From Leishmania mexicana MHOM/GT/2001/U1103 (lineage: Eukaryota; Euglenozoa; Kinetoplastea; Trypanosomatida; Trypanosomatidae), in assembly GCF_000234665.1 (NCBI RefSeq), contig NC_018312.1, forward strand, positions 1,297,791-1,361,790: 64,000 bases of DNA, read 5' to 3'. Under the pieces are notes generated by a model. The model was not told where the DNA came from. It searched no databases and saw nothing but the letters and a program-made list of their open reading frames with translations. Numbering within the stretch: position 1 is the first letter of the stretch; each line of letters opens with the position of its first letter. A program made the position numbers and the translations under genes. This document shows positions 1 through 9,893 of the stretch, in pieces.

Positions 1-2
1 CC

Positions 3-2081
3 AAGACATTACGGCAGCAGAAGCACAGCAGCGCTGGCGGTTCTCCCACAACGGCAGTGGAGCCGCTGTCACAGTTCGTCGCCGCGGTCGACGCGCGCAG
101 CAATAGCGGTCGAGGAGGGTTAAAGCATGGCGCATCCATCCAAAATGGTTGTGGCATGCAGTCGCCACGGCAGCCGCGCACGTCGATTCTTGTGACAGCG
201 GCCTCGCCCCACTCCCATCGAGAGGAAGAAGCCCGCGCGCAGTACCGCACGAGTACGGCCGTGGCCGTGGGCAAGAGTCTGGTGACGCTGGCTGCGGAGC
301 TTAGCCGTGGCAGCCACAAGGGCAGCGTCGCGAGAGCAACGTGGAAGACGAATTCGGCGCAATCGACCCGCCAAGAGAGCGAACACAGAGCGAGTGCCTC
401 GGTGCGTGCTTTTCACGGTGCTGATGCGAACGTCAGTGGCAGTGCTGCCGCTGTCAGTTGTGTGGCCGCGTTGGAGAAGAGGAACAGTGAGTGCTCCGCG
501 ACCAGATTCCGAGCCCACCGGCGCGAGTTGTCTGCCGGCTCTCTGTTGTCTTCAAATCCTCTCTGCGTCAGCCCCGCACCCATCCGCGATTACTGGCTGT
601 CCATGCTCCTGCGTGCCCCGTTCTGGTGGACGACGCGGACGGCGATGGTGACGGCAGCAACGGTGGCCGGCGCAGAAGTCGCAATGTCGCCTGCCACACT
701 GCAGCAACAGAGCGCGCAGCTTGTGCTGTGGTCGTCCGTGCCGATAGGCGCGGATGGCGAAGCGGTACCGCTGCAGGATCTGTGTCGCCTACAGCTCGAA
801 CCATGGCGGGTGCTATTAGCCGTCGCGGCGGTGCCGCCGATCAGCAAGGAAGCCCAGCAGGCGGCGCACCAGATGCGCGTCTACGGCAAGACAGTGCCTC
901 CGCAGCAAGCACGCCTGTACAGGATGGCGGAGCGGCAGAAGCTGCACCATCAGCACAGTCGACAGAGGCGCTCGCAGGAGCACAGCCGAGAGCTGTCCGT
1001 GTTGGTGGCTCCCCATCTCACGTTGGCGGTCACCGCGGCCAAGACAGCGGCGACGCCGAGCGGGCTCGCGCCTTCGGCTGCGGGCACCACGGAGCTGGAG
1101 AAGCCCGCCGTTAGTGTCATCACACAGAGCTTCAGTGGAAGATGGAGGAAAGGCAGCAGTGTAGGTGGCACCGCGGACCCTCTGCTCATGTGCTCTGCAA
1201 TGCTGCCTCTCACGCCATTCAACATTCCGGAGGAGGCGGCAGCGCTGGAGGCGTCCACAACGACAGCCGCGGTGGTGGCCACCAGCGCGCCGGCTGTCGC
1301 GCACCCTCGACGTCGCGGCACCGGGGAGACCGACGAGGGTTGCACGTCTTCCTTCTCTGAGGTATGCTCCCTCTCCTCGATCCCGGCGTCGTCACACGCG
1401 TCCTCGATGCCTGCGCACGGCAAGGGCGGCGAACGCATCCGATGGCGGGCGCAGCAGTACCGGATGCACCGCAGCAGCCCGGGCAGCAGCAACGGTTGCC
1501 CTGACTCGACGGGTGTGACGACGTTGACCACGGCAGCCACGCCCATGGCATCCAATTTTTGGAGTATGATGCCAAATGGCGCCTTTTTGCCGCCCGCCTT
1601 GGCAAACATACACCGCCGCACGCTAACGAACCCGAGTCTTACACCTCACAACACGGCCATCGTGAAGTCGTTGTCGACGTGTCCTGGTGGCGCGGGCACG
1701 AGCAGCAACGGCGCCGCCAGCGATACGAGGGGCACGGCAAACTGGCAAGGCGACAGCGTCTCCACCGCGCATGCTCCGCACACGGAGCCAAGGCTGCGGT
1801 CGCGTCGGCTGGCCCCGCTGAAGAAGGAAGCCCTTCATAGGCGCATGCAGCTTCTAGCAGACCTCGACACGATTAGCAAGCGAGACCAGGTGGTTCGACA
1901 ACACTACATGGTTCAGCACCTGCAGCTGTCCAGCGCGATGACCTACACGCAGTCAGAGGCCATGATGCGGCGCTATCGCGCACAGAGCCGTCTCGCGCTG
2001 GAGAGGCTGATCTGCAGCGAGGTGGGCGACGCGACAGCGGTCCGTGCGGTGACGGAAAGGACGAAGGAGTTCAACTTCTAG
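3..2081 (+). CDS. Hypothetical protein, 5' end outside the window
   Basis: The reading frame is open from the first complete codon to the stop at 2079-2081 (692 codons), so the true start probably lies upstream. The first ATG in frame inside the window is at 156 and could be the start if the gene is short. No domain was recognised. The protein is rich in Ala, Ser, Thr and Arg and looks mostly disordered. The exception is the last 85 or so residues, from about nt 1815, which are charged, Leu/Gln/Arg-rich and probably helical, ending in the residues KEFNF. No signal peptide or membrane segment is visible. It is read in the same direction as all other genes here. Coding status rests on the long open frame and on the helical, non-repetitive C-terminus. 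Function unknown. Confidence 0.7.
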   Translation, partial: KTLRQQKHSSAGGSPTTAVEPLSQFVAAVDARSNSGRGGLKHGASIQNGCGMQSPRQPRTSILVTAASPHSHREEEARAQYRTSTAVAVGKSLVTLAAELSRGSHKGSVARATWKTNSAQSTRQESEHRASASVRAFHGADANVSGSAAAVSCVAALEKRNSECSATRFRAHRRELSAGSLLSSNPLCVSPAPIRDYWLSMLLRAPFWWTTRTAMVTAATVAGAEVAMSPATLQQQSAQLVLWSSVPIGADGEAVPLQDLCRLQLEPWRVLLAVAAVPPISKEAQQAAHQMRVYGKTVPPQQARLYRMAERQKLHHQHSRQRRSQEHSRELSVLVAPHLTLAVTAAKTAATPSGLAPSAAGTTELEKPAVSVITQSFSGRWRKGSSVGGTADPLLMCSAMLPLTPFNIPEEAAALEASTTTAAVVATSAPAVAHPRRRGTGETDEGCTSSFSEVCSLSSIPASSHASSMPAHGKGGERIRWRAQQYRMHRSSPGSSNGCPDSTGVTTLTTAATPMASNFWSMMPNGAFLPPALANIHRRTLTNPSLTPHNTAIVKSLSTCPGGAGTSSNGAASDTRGTANWQGDSVSTAHAPHTEPRLRSRRLAPLKKEALHRRMQLLADLDTISKRDQVVRQHYMVQHLQLSSAMTYTQSEAMMRRYRAQSRLALERLICSEVGDATAVRAVTERTKEFNF

Positions 2082-3259
2082 GCGCGCGGGGCATGTCTGG
2101 GTCTGCCTTTCCGCAGAGCTTGACGGCCCGCTGCACATTATGTATAGTATATCATGTCTTCTATAAGTCCGTTTGTCTTGCATGGGAGCGCACCGTACTT
2201 TTTCGTGCCTCTGCCCTTCTGCGCTTTCGCAAGACGGCATGTCGGTGTCGCCTCTCCTGGAGTCCCACACCATCCTCCTCCTTCCCTTCTCGGTCGAGAG
2301 GGGATGCAGCGGGCATGCGCCGGCGCATACGGACGCTCATCCACTCACTGCCCACCCCTTACCTACTGCGTCGTTGACTCGTCCTGGCACCGGTGCGGCG
2401 GCTGTCTTCCTCTCCCGTATTGAGTGTACAGAAATATGGACGTGTTTCGAGGGGGAAGGGGCAGGATGAACACACTTGTGTGCGCCTGCGGAGGGAGCGT
2501 GCGCGTTGAGCGACACTGAGCTGTACATCTCTCGCCAGACTCCATCATGTTCCCCACCCCCCTTCCCACCACCACCACCACCCACCGACGCACCCTCCCC
2601 TGTATCTCGGGGGGAGTGCCGCCGCCGCCGCTGCACGCCGTGGCTAAGCGGCTACCGCGCCCTTCCTTACAGATGGCGCTCATGCGGCTGTGTGCTCCTG
2701 TGGCGCTGTCCCGGTACCCCTCTCGGGGCATGTATGCGTATACATGTTCGCTTGTGGGTCTGCACCTGCGCTGCACTTTCTGCCCATCCCCCCCCCTTTT
2801 CCTTTCTCCTCCCGCTTCCTCGCAACATGGCGCGTTCTTCTGTGCGTGCGCTTAGGTGCACGTCGCCAGTCTAAAGTGTTTGTTCGCTCGGCTTTCGGTG
2901 CTCTTGCGTGTGTTGTGGCGCTGACGTTCCCCAGAACACACACACACAGCACGCACACGCCAAGAGAACTCGAGGCCACGCGTATGTGTATGTCGTTCGT
3001 CGCACAGGAACACGTAGAGGCGGGGAAGTCGCATCCTTACCGCCACCTATCTCTTAGCCCCCATCGCCCGCACCCCTTTCTCCCCCTCTCCCTGTGCGTG
3101 TGTGTGTGTGTGCCTGGCGGTGTACGCGAGTTCTGGATTAGGTACCACCTTCTCTCTCTCTGCGGTCTCGCTTGGTCTGGGTAGATTCGGCCTTCTCCGG
3201 TTTCCAGGGCCCAGTCGGCGAGCAGAGCGCCTCGCCTCTCCTTCCCAGTGCCCGCCATC
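2082..3259 (+). other. Intergenic region (3' UTR / 5' UTR)
   Basis: This stretch is pyrimidine-rich low-complexity sequence with a CCACCACC block near 2565-2585, a CA run near 2937-2950 and a GT run near 3097-3112. Short open frames in it are Cys/His/Pro/Thr-rich and look non-coding. A likely splice acceptor is near its end. Confidence 0.7.
3147..3184 (+). promoter_or_regulatory. Candidate trans-splice acceptor for the coiled-coil gene
   Basis: A CT-rich tract is followed by AG at 3183-3184, 75 bases before the ATG at 3260. A second AG follows TTTCC at 3206-3207 and is an alternative. Confidence 0.4.
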
Positions 3260-6200
3260 ATGGACGCCTCCAGCTCCTCTTCCTCGGCTCAGGATGATGC
3301 ACGCGTGACGTCGGCATCGCTGCTCGGCGATAATGCAGCCACAACGGATGCAACACTGTATCCCTCGTCGTCTACTCCACTAGCGGCAGTGGCAACATCA
3401 TCCTCGTCACTTGCTGGGATGGGCAGTGCTACCACTGCCGACTTTGGTCGCTGGGACGCGACCACCATTCTTGAAGCGCTGCTGTGGATGAGTGGTGCCG
3501 AGAGCAGCGGGTCTCGGGGCCAAGGGCTACCCCTAGAGGTTGGCGATTCGCAAGCCAACCGCAGCTGCACCCCGGTGGAGCCAAACGCGGGGGTGCATGA
3601 TATATCGCACCAGCCGGAGCCACCGCACTCTGCAGCAGTGCGTTCAACAAGCCAAGAGCACCGCACCCGGTCGCGGGCTCCCGCGGCGAGCGAGCCGAGC
3701 CCGCCAGCGGCCATTGCAGCCCCGCAACAAACCCCTTCCTGTACCGCCCCGTCCTCTTCCCCTCCTGCGCCTTCCCGTCAAGAAGAGGCGACGGTGTCGC
3801 CGCGCGATCAGACGCCGTCGCAGCGCCGCATCGCTGCTGCGCACGCACATCGCATGGAGAGGTGCGACGGCGGTGAAGTGCAGCCCCATATCCGTGCCGA
3901 CACGGACCCCACCGCAGGTGTCGACTCTATCGGACTCGTGTCCTCCACTTTTGCCTCACGAAGCGCGGCAACAGCCCCCTCGCGCACGTCACCGCAGGAG
4001 AGCGAGGCACCTCCGGCGGCTGCGGTGCGACGAGGTCGATCTGCCCCACTTCAAGCACTCGCCGCCGCTGCTGCCACTGCTGCGTGGGGGCCTGTTGCCG
4101 TGCCTCAAAGTGTGGCCGTGAGCACAGAGGTGGGTGGTACACTGTGGCAAGAGGCATTTGCGGCGCACGCGGAGAAGCTGCTGCGCGAGACGCAGCAGCA
4201 GGTGGATGAGCTGCGCCGATACCAGCAGAAGGCCGTACGAGAGGCCCAGCGGGCTGACGCAGTAGCCGCCGAGAACCGCGCACTGGAAGTACAGCTCGCT
4301 GAAGCGGACGCAAAGCGTGCCACAGAGCGTACAGCACACGAAAGTGCTGTCAACGCGCTCTCTCAGCAGGTGCTGCAACTGGAGGAGGCGGTTGGGGTGC
4401 TGCGGCGCACAAAGCTGGAGCTGGAACGGCAGATCAAGGGGGCTCAGACAGCGACAGCACAGCAGGAGGCGGTGCACCAGCGTGAGCTGCGAGAGGTGCA
4501 AAGCGCATTCAAAGGTGAAGTTGAGCGAATGTGCGCCGAGCTTGAGCGTAAACACGAAGCCGTCGCAGCTGTCCCTCGCATGGATGCCGCCACCAGTACG
4601 GACGTGGTGCAGCTTCCCGCCGCTCAAGCGGTATCGCAAGAGGACGATGCCTCGCCATACACGCGTGTGCATCGTGACGTGCTGGCACAGCAGCAGCTGC
4701 GGGAGCGGACCATGCTGTCTGAGCTGTCCATTGCCGATGCCCGCATTCAGCAAGAGTCGAAGCAGCGACGACTGGCCGAGGAGCGCGTGGTCGAGCTGCT
4801 GGAGCAGAGCGGCCAGCTGCGGGAGGCACTGGCGAATGCAGAGGCGGCCGGCGACAGAGACAACGCCAGTGACCAGATGGGTCGGCGTAACGCCGTGGCG
4901 CACGACACCGAGCATGATCCGCGAACGCAGCAGAAACTGCTGCAGGAAATTCAACACGAGTACACGGCACTTTGTCGAGAGAGCTCTCTCCTCTTTGAGC
5001 GGCAGAGAGAGCAGCAACGTCGTGAGACGGAGCGGTGGGCTGCCGTACGCTCCGCCGTTGGTGCTGTCCTCCATGTGGCGGGTTTACACGACGCTCAGAC
5101 TACTCTCGAGGATGCTGCTGCTCCTACTGCTGCTCCTGCTGCTAATACGTCGAATCTCAGCCGCCTTGGCGAAGCCCTCGCAGACTCCGGCGAGGCGTCG
5201 CTCAATGCCACCCTGGCCGCTCTCGACACTCTCGCTTCCACCCTGCGCTCGCAGCAGGAGGCGTTGCGCGTGGCGGAGGCGCAGAAGAAGGCGCACATTG
5301 CGTCCCTTGAGGCCACCGAGGCCCAGTTGCACGAGTCGCAACGCGAGCTTTCGGCATGGCAGCGACGCCACAACGATCTAGCGGCTCGCCAGGACGTCCA
5401 CGATGCGACGTGGCAAGCGGCAGAGGTGCAGCTGCAGCAGATCGTTGGTGCTTTGCGGCGTGCGCTGCGAGAGTACGCTCAGCCCCTGCCTGCATCGTTG
5501 ACACGGTTGAGCTCTGGGGGTGATGATGCCGACAGCGCAGGCCGCCGAGGCTCGAGGAGGAGGGGCGCTCGCGCGATGAAGCGGCGGTCGCAGAGCTCAC
5601 CCGCCTCTACCGCGTCGCTCGACGGTCTCGAGGACAGTGAAGGCCACGCTGCCATGCTGCCAACAACGGCCGACGCGGCGCTTACGTGGGCTTCCGATGG
5701 CGACACGATCGCAGACGCGGATTGGGGTGACCTGCTTCAAGACGCATGCGTGCTGCCCAAGGTGGCCTGCGAGGAGGACAAGATAGATCACCCTGAAACC
5801 GTTGCTGACGGTGAAGGCGAATCGCTCTCGCGGCGGCACTCCACACGGACCGCGAGCCTGCCCCTGTCATCGGCGGCCACACTCGTCGTCCTGGACTCCA
5901 CGGACGGTGGTAGTGATGCGGCACACAGTGCCGTGCGCCGTGATATGGCGGTGGTGGAGTGGGCCCTGTTGAAGCTGCTCACGGCGTGGCGCAATCGCCA
6001 ACACACTCTTGTAGAGACGCGCAGGGCGTTGCAACGGCAACTCGCACATGTGACGGCGAAGAACACTGCCCTGGCAGAGGAGAGGCGAGAGTCGACGACG
6101 CGCTATCAACAGCAGCTGCGCCTCTCTCGGGCCGCGGAGCAGCGCCGTGCGCACCAGCTCGAGCAGGCGCAGAACGAACTGGAGAACGCAAAACGACAGC

Positions 6201-9200
6201 ACATGCTCGTCAGCGCGCAAGCACAGCAGAAGGAGATAGAGTGGGAAGGCGAGCGCGACGCCCTCCGTCGCCGTCTACGCGTCGCCGAGGAGCAGCTGAA
6301 CCTCGCCGAGCAGGCGCTCGTAGAGGCAGATGTGGATCACAACGCACAGCACGCTTCGCGGGAAACGCTGCAGCATGTATTGAGTGACGTCACGGCGGCA
6401 CGCGATCGCCTGGAGCGCCGTCAGGCTGACCTTTGCGTACACATCGAAGACCTCGAAGCGCGATTGTCAATCACAGAGCGGACGCAAACGGGCCTGCACG
6501 CGCTGATCACAGCATCCGTGGCGTTCATTGTGCGACTCTTGGCGGACCACCAACAGCTCCAGGAACACTATCGAGTTCTGCGCACGCTCGCGTGGACGGA
6601 TGCGCAGACGGCGAGGATGGTCGAGCGCGTACTGGAGAATTGCTGTCCGGGAAGAAGTGAGCAAGCGACGGCACTGGCCAGTGAGAGTGGGCTCCTCTGG
6701 TCAACGGGAGCTGCAAGTGGAGTATCCGCTTCTCCTGTGGGGGCCGCGCCGCACTCAGCGACTTCTGCTACGCTCCTCCGTATAGTTGGCCATGCTGTGC
6801 GAGCGGTCATGCGGCTTACGCGTCTCCTGGCAGCGCGGCAGCGTCTGAGGAGTAACCCCGGTACGCACCGCAGTGATGGTGCCTTCCCCTCGCCCTCGGC
6901 CGCAGCGGTGGAGCCGGCGTCACTGCAGCCGCTCTTAGTGGCTCTCTCCTCCGCCTCTGCGTGGGGCGCTGCGGCTCCGGCGCTCAACAGCGCGGCGGCC
7001 TCACCTCACGATAACCTGCTACGGCGCTACACGGCACGCCCGGACTCCTGCGTGCTCCCGGTTGTCCGTCTCCCAACACCGCTGGAACTTGCAACCGTCG
7101 CGCACAATGAGGCGGCAGAGGTGGGAGCTGGAGGACATGCTGGAGGACCCAAGGTCCGCTTCAGCCTCCGCAGTGGCGCGTGCGAGGATGAGGAGACGGG
7201 CATCGGCGCTGACCACCACCAGCAACGGCAGCTCGTGCAGCTGCTTGCCGTCGCACAGATTGACATGCAGGCTCCCACGACGCGGCACCTGTGTGCTGAG
7301 GTGTTGGCAGCCAGCTCAGCGAGTGCGCGCGCTACGGTGGAGCTCCTGCAGCTCGCCCAAGTGCGCCAAGCCTTGAGTGCGACGCTATTGAGGCCCCGAG
7401 GTCGGAATGGGCTGTCGATCGCGCCACCACAGCCGGTGCCTCCGGTGCCGGACCTTCGCCCCCTCCTTCCAGACCGACTCGCCGCGCTCCTTCAGTCACA
7501 CCTGGAGCGGGCCGCCACGCAGACCTGTCAAGTGGCGGAGTCGCACATGCTGGTGCAGCGGCTGATGCAACACAACGAAGCCCTGGTGTCCGCGCTGAAG
7601 CTGCGGACGAACGAGCACGCCGCCGTCTCCGCGGAGGTGCAGTCGCTGACATCGCAGCTGCAGTTGCAGCAGGCGGAGCGAGAGGAGCGCACCGCCGTGC
7701 AAGAGAGGCTGGTCGAGGCGCGTGCATCACTCCTGCGGGAGCGCAAGCTGCGCCGCGCGGCGGAGGCTCGTCTGGCGGAGTTGCAACAGGCGCGACTCCA
7801 GTGGCTCAGCGATCGAGAGCAGTACAAGCGTGAGGTGTACTCGCTGAACATGGAGTTGGCCAACAACTCTGTGGGAAGTGGGCCGCCTGCTGGCGAGGGG
7901 GTGCGCCCTCTTCCTCTTCCCACCCATGGTGGTGGTGCTGGGCCGGCATTGTCCACGTCTGCGCTGTCGATACAAGTGGAGAACACAACTGTGTCGGACA
8001 CCGCGTGCCGCCCTGTGGCACCGCTGTCACACCTGGATGCACTCACCGACAGTGTCGTGGACAGGAGTGCACTGTGCGAGCAGGATCGTGCGCGCGGCAG
8101 CCAACCCCAGGCCTGGCGCGCCGCAGCTTCCGCGGCAGAGGTGGACTACCAGCGCAACTCCGAGAACGTCTACTACTACGAGCTGCTCCGAAACGGTCAT
8201 GAGGGCGACAGCCACGCTCGCGCCGGGCATCGTCATCAAGGCAATATTGGCGCACGCATGGATGCTCCAAAGTTGTGTAGCGCGCGTGATGAGACACCAC
8301 CGTTTCGGGCGCTGCATTACCGCCCCCTTACCAACTTGCCCACACCGCAGGATCGCGCCGAGAGCGGATCGCCGGACAGGACCTGCTCTGCTGCTGCTGC
8401 TGCTGCCGGTGGTGGTGGTGGCGGTGGTGGGGGCGTTCGGTCAACCGGCGATAGCGATGCTGCCCTGTGGAACGAGCAGCAACAGTCCCACGGTCGACCA
8501 TGCGCAACAGGCCTTCCGCTGACAGCGGCCAGTATGGCCACAATGACGACGACAACGCCTGCTGAACGGCCGCCTGCACCGCACCCGCTGCTAACTTCGG
8601 CGAATGCGCTGGAGTTGTACGTGCCAAGCGTGGCTCGTCAGCGTGAGAAGCCCCGCAGCCACAACGCCGAGAACTCTGAGGAGCGACAGATGGGCACCAC
8701 CGCCAAGACGAGCCAAGCGAAGCGAAAGACTATCAACGACGAAGGGTTCGGCATCGTGAACCACGCTGCCGCGACGGCATCGCCACCTTCATCTTTTCTC
8801 GCTGATGCGTCAGCACGAGGGTCGGATGTTCGCGCCGCAACGCCGCCACCTCTCTCACCGCCGCCGCCGCCGAGATCCACAACGGGCACGGAGACGCTGA
8901 GGGAGGGATGCCGAGGATTGACGCATCAGCAGCTACGGAGGTCTACGGCGTATTCGGTGGAGCCACCGTCCGCCGTCATCGCCACCTACGGATCTACTGC
9001 CTCCACGCCCGCTTCCTTTTCAGTGCCGCGACCGCCGTCACCGCACTCTCCATCGCACGGCGTGAGCGCCTCTGCGTCGGTCGACATGCGCACGGAGGCG
9101 CCTACCTTATCTAGGGAGGAGCTCGCCTCCACTGCTCGACCTTCAGCAACTGCGGGTGTGACCCAACACGTCAGCGGTCCGCTCTACTTCAGTGCCCGGT

Positions 9201-9202
9201 GA
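3260..9202 (+). CDS. Large coiled-coil protein, unknown function
   Basis: This gene encodes 1980 residues from the ATG at 3260; an in-frame GTG lies four codons upstream, but ATG is the expected start. The first 290 residues are Ser/Ala/Pro-rich and disordered. Long heptad-like stretches rich in Glu, Gln, Arg, Leu and Ala follow at about residues 295-434, 467-530, 647-731, 898-1110 and 1409-1534. They are separated by low-complexity linkers. The C-terminal 400 residues are disordered, with an Ala run passing into a Gly run (residues about 1711-1726) and Pro runs near nt 8850-8875. No motor, membrane or catalytic domain was seen. Such architecture is common among trypanosomatid cytoskeletal, basal-body or flagellum-associated proteins, but that role is only a guess. 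A pyrimidine tract and AG about 75 bases upstream could be its splice acceptor. Confidence 0.85.
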   Translation: MDASSSSSSAQDDARVTSASLLGDNAATTDATLYPSSSTPLAAVATSSSSLAGMGSATTADFGRWDATTILEALLWMSGAESSGSRGQGLPLEVGDSQANRSCTPVEPNAGVHDISHQPEPPHSAAVRSTSQEHRTRSRAPAASEPSPPAAIAAPQQTPSCTAPSSSPPAPSRQEEATVSPRDQTPSQRRIAAAHAHRMERCDGGEVQPHIRADTDPTAGVDSIGLVSSTFASRSAATAPSRTSPQESEAPPAAAVRRGRSAPLQALAAAAATAAWGPVAVPQSVAVSTEVGGTLWQEAFAAHAEKLLRETQQQVDELRRYQQKAVREAQRADAVAAENRALEVQLAEADAKRATERTAHESAVNALSQQVLQLEEAVGVLRRTKLELERQIKGAQTATAQQEAVHQRELREVQSAFKGEVERMCAELERKHEAVAAVPRMDAATSTDVVQLPAAQAVSQEDDASPYTRVHRDVLAQQQLRERTMLSELSIADARIQQESKQRRLAEERVVELLEQSGQLREALANAEAAGDRDNASDQMGRRNAVAHDTEHDPRTQQKLLQEIQHEYTALCRESSLLFERQREQQRRETERWAAVRSAVGAVLHVAGLHDAQTTLEDAAAPTAAPAANTSNLSRLGEALADSGEASLNATLAALDTLASTLRSQQEALRVAEAQKKAHIASLEATEAQLHESQRELSAWQRRHNDLAARQDVHDATWQAAEVQLQQIVGALRRALREYAQPLPASLTRLSSGGDDADSAGRRGSRRRGARAMKRRSQSSPASTASLDGLEDSEGHAAMLPTTADAALTWASDGDTIADADWGDLLQDACVLPKVACEEDKIDHPETVADGEGESLSRRHSTRTASLPLSSAATLVVLDSTDGGSDAAHSAVRRDMAVVEWALLKLLTAWRNRQHTLVETRRALQRQLAHVTAKNTALAEERRESTTRYQQQLRLSRAAEQRRAHQLEQAQNELENAKRQHMLVSAQAQQKEIEWEGERDALRRRLRVAEEQLNLAEQALVEADVDHNAQHASRETLQHVLSDVTAARDRLERRQADLCVHIEDLEARLSITERTQTGLHALITASVAFIVRLLADHQQLQEHYRVLRTLAWTDAQTARMVERVLENCCPGRSEQATALASESGLLWSTGAASGVSASPVGAAPHSATSATLLRIVGHAVRAVMRLTRLLAARQRLRSNPGTHRSDGAFPSPSAAAVEPASLQPLLVALSSASAWGAAAPALNSAAASPHDNLLRRYTARPDSCVLPVVRLPTPLELATVAHNEAAEVGAGGHAGGPKVRFSLRSGACEDEETGIGADHHQQRQLVQLLAVAQIDMQAPTTRHLCAEVLAASSASARATVELLQLAQVRQALSATLLRPRGRNGLSIAPPQPVPPVPDLRPLLPDRLAALLQSHLERAATQTCQVAESHMLVQRLMQHNEALVSALKLRTNEHAAVSAEVQSLTSQLQLQQAEREERTAVQERLVEARASLLRERKLRRAAEARLAELQQARLQWLSDREQYKREVYSLNMELANNSVGSGPPAGEGVRPLPLPTHGGGAGPALSTSALSIQVENTTVSDTACRPVAPLSHLDALTDSVVDRSALCEQDRARGSQPQAWRAAASAAEVDYQRNSENVYYYELLRNGHEGDSHARAGHRHQGNIGARMDAPKLCSARDETPPFRALHYRPLTNLPTPQDRAESGSPDRTCSAAAAAAGGGGGGGGGVRSTGDSDAALWNEQQQSHGRPCATGLPLTAASMATMTTTTPAERPPAPHPLLTSANALELYVPSVARQREKPRSHNAENSEERQMGTTAKTSQAKRKTINDEGFGIVNHAAATASPPSSFLADASARGSDVRAATPPPLSPPPPPRSTTGTETLREGCRGLTHQQLRRSTAYSVEPPSAVIATYGSTASTPASFSVPRPPSPHSPSHGVSASASVDMRTEAPTLSREELASTARPSATAGVTQHVSGPLYFSAR
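8389..8434 (+). repeat. In-frame GCT/GGT triplet repeat
   Basis: A GCT run followed by a GGT/GGC run within the coiled-coil gene encodes a short Ala run and a longer Gly run. Such triplet runs often vary in length between strains. Confidence 0.85.
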
Positions 9203-9893
9203 GCGCGATAGCGGTGCCAGCCAGCTCCATCGCCTCGTGCTTCTGGATCTGCAGTAGTATACACGAACCCCGTTCCTTGGCCTTGCGCTTTTATATATGT
9301 GCGTGTGTGTGTGTGTGTGTGCCGCCACTGCTACTGCTGCTGCACGCGCGACGCGGACTTTGAACACAAGTGTCCGTCAAGAGGGGGCACCCAGCCGCCC
9401 CCTCCCGCTTGTTCTGCGGGCAAGTCGAGTACGCCGCGTCGCGTCGCGTCTTTCCCCTCCCCCCTTCCGAGACTCACACGCACACCTCCGCACCCGCTCT
9501 GCTTGCGGATGCCTACATTCCGCCAGCCACGGCGATTCTTGCACGTGCCACCCTCCCTTTTTTTCTCGTCCTCGTCGTCCCTCGTCGCCGCTCCATGCTT
9601 GCCCTCAGCGCTTCCACCTCTCCACTGCCACCACCACCACCCCCTCACAAGCAAGCCGGCACCTATTCGCCGGCAGCCCTCCTTGATTGACGCGACGGGC
9701 GACGCCTCCGTGACCGCGTCGTCCGTCATCCACATTTTCGTTCTCGTTGCTTGTTAGCTGCTCCACTGCAGCTGATCTCCACAAGGAGAGAGGGGGAGGG
9801 GGTGGCGCGGTCGCTTGATCAAGCCTCTTCCTCTTCCTCTTCCTCTCCTCCCCCCGCCCCGCCCCGCCCCGCCCTGCGCTCCTCGTTCCGCTG
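9203..9893 (+). other. Intergenic region
   Basis: It holds a TG run at about 9303-9320, pyrimidine-rich sequence, and a long CT tract passing into tandem CCCCG units at about 9820-9875 that ends just before the ATG at 9894. No gene is seen. Confidence 0.7.
9734..9771 (+). promoter_or_regulatory. Candidate trans-splice acceptor for the ATG6 gene
   Basis: A T-rich tract ends in AG at 9756-9757 and again in CAG at 9769-9771, which would leave a leader of about 120-135 bases. The stronger tract downstream has no AG before the start codon. Confidence 0.4.

Noticed and set aside
3989..5074. 361-codon minus-strand frame
   Set aside because: It is the antisense shadow of the coiled-coil gene; Leu/Arg/Cys bias comes from the complement of GC-rich codons.
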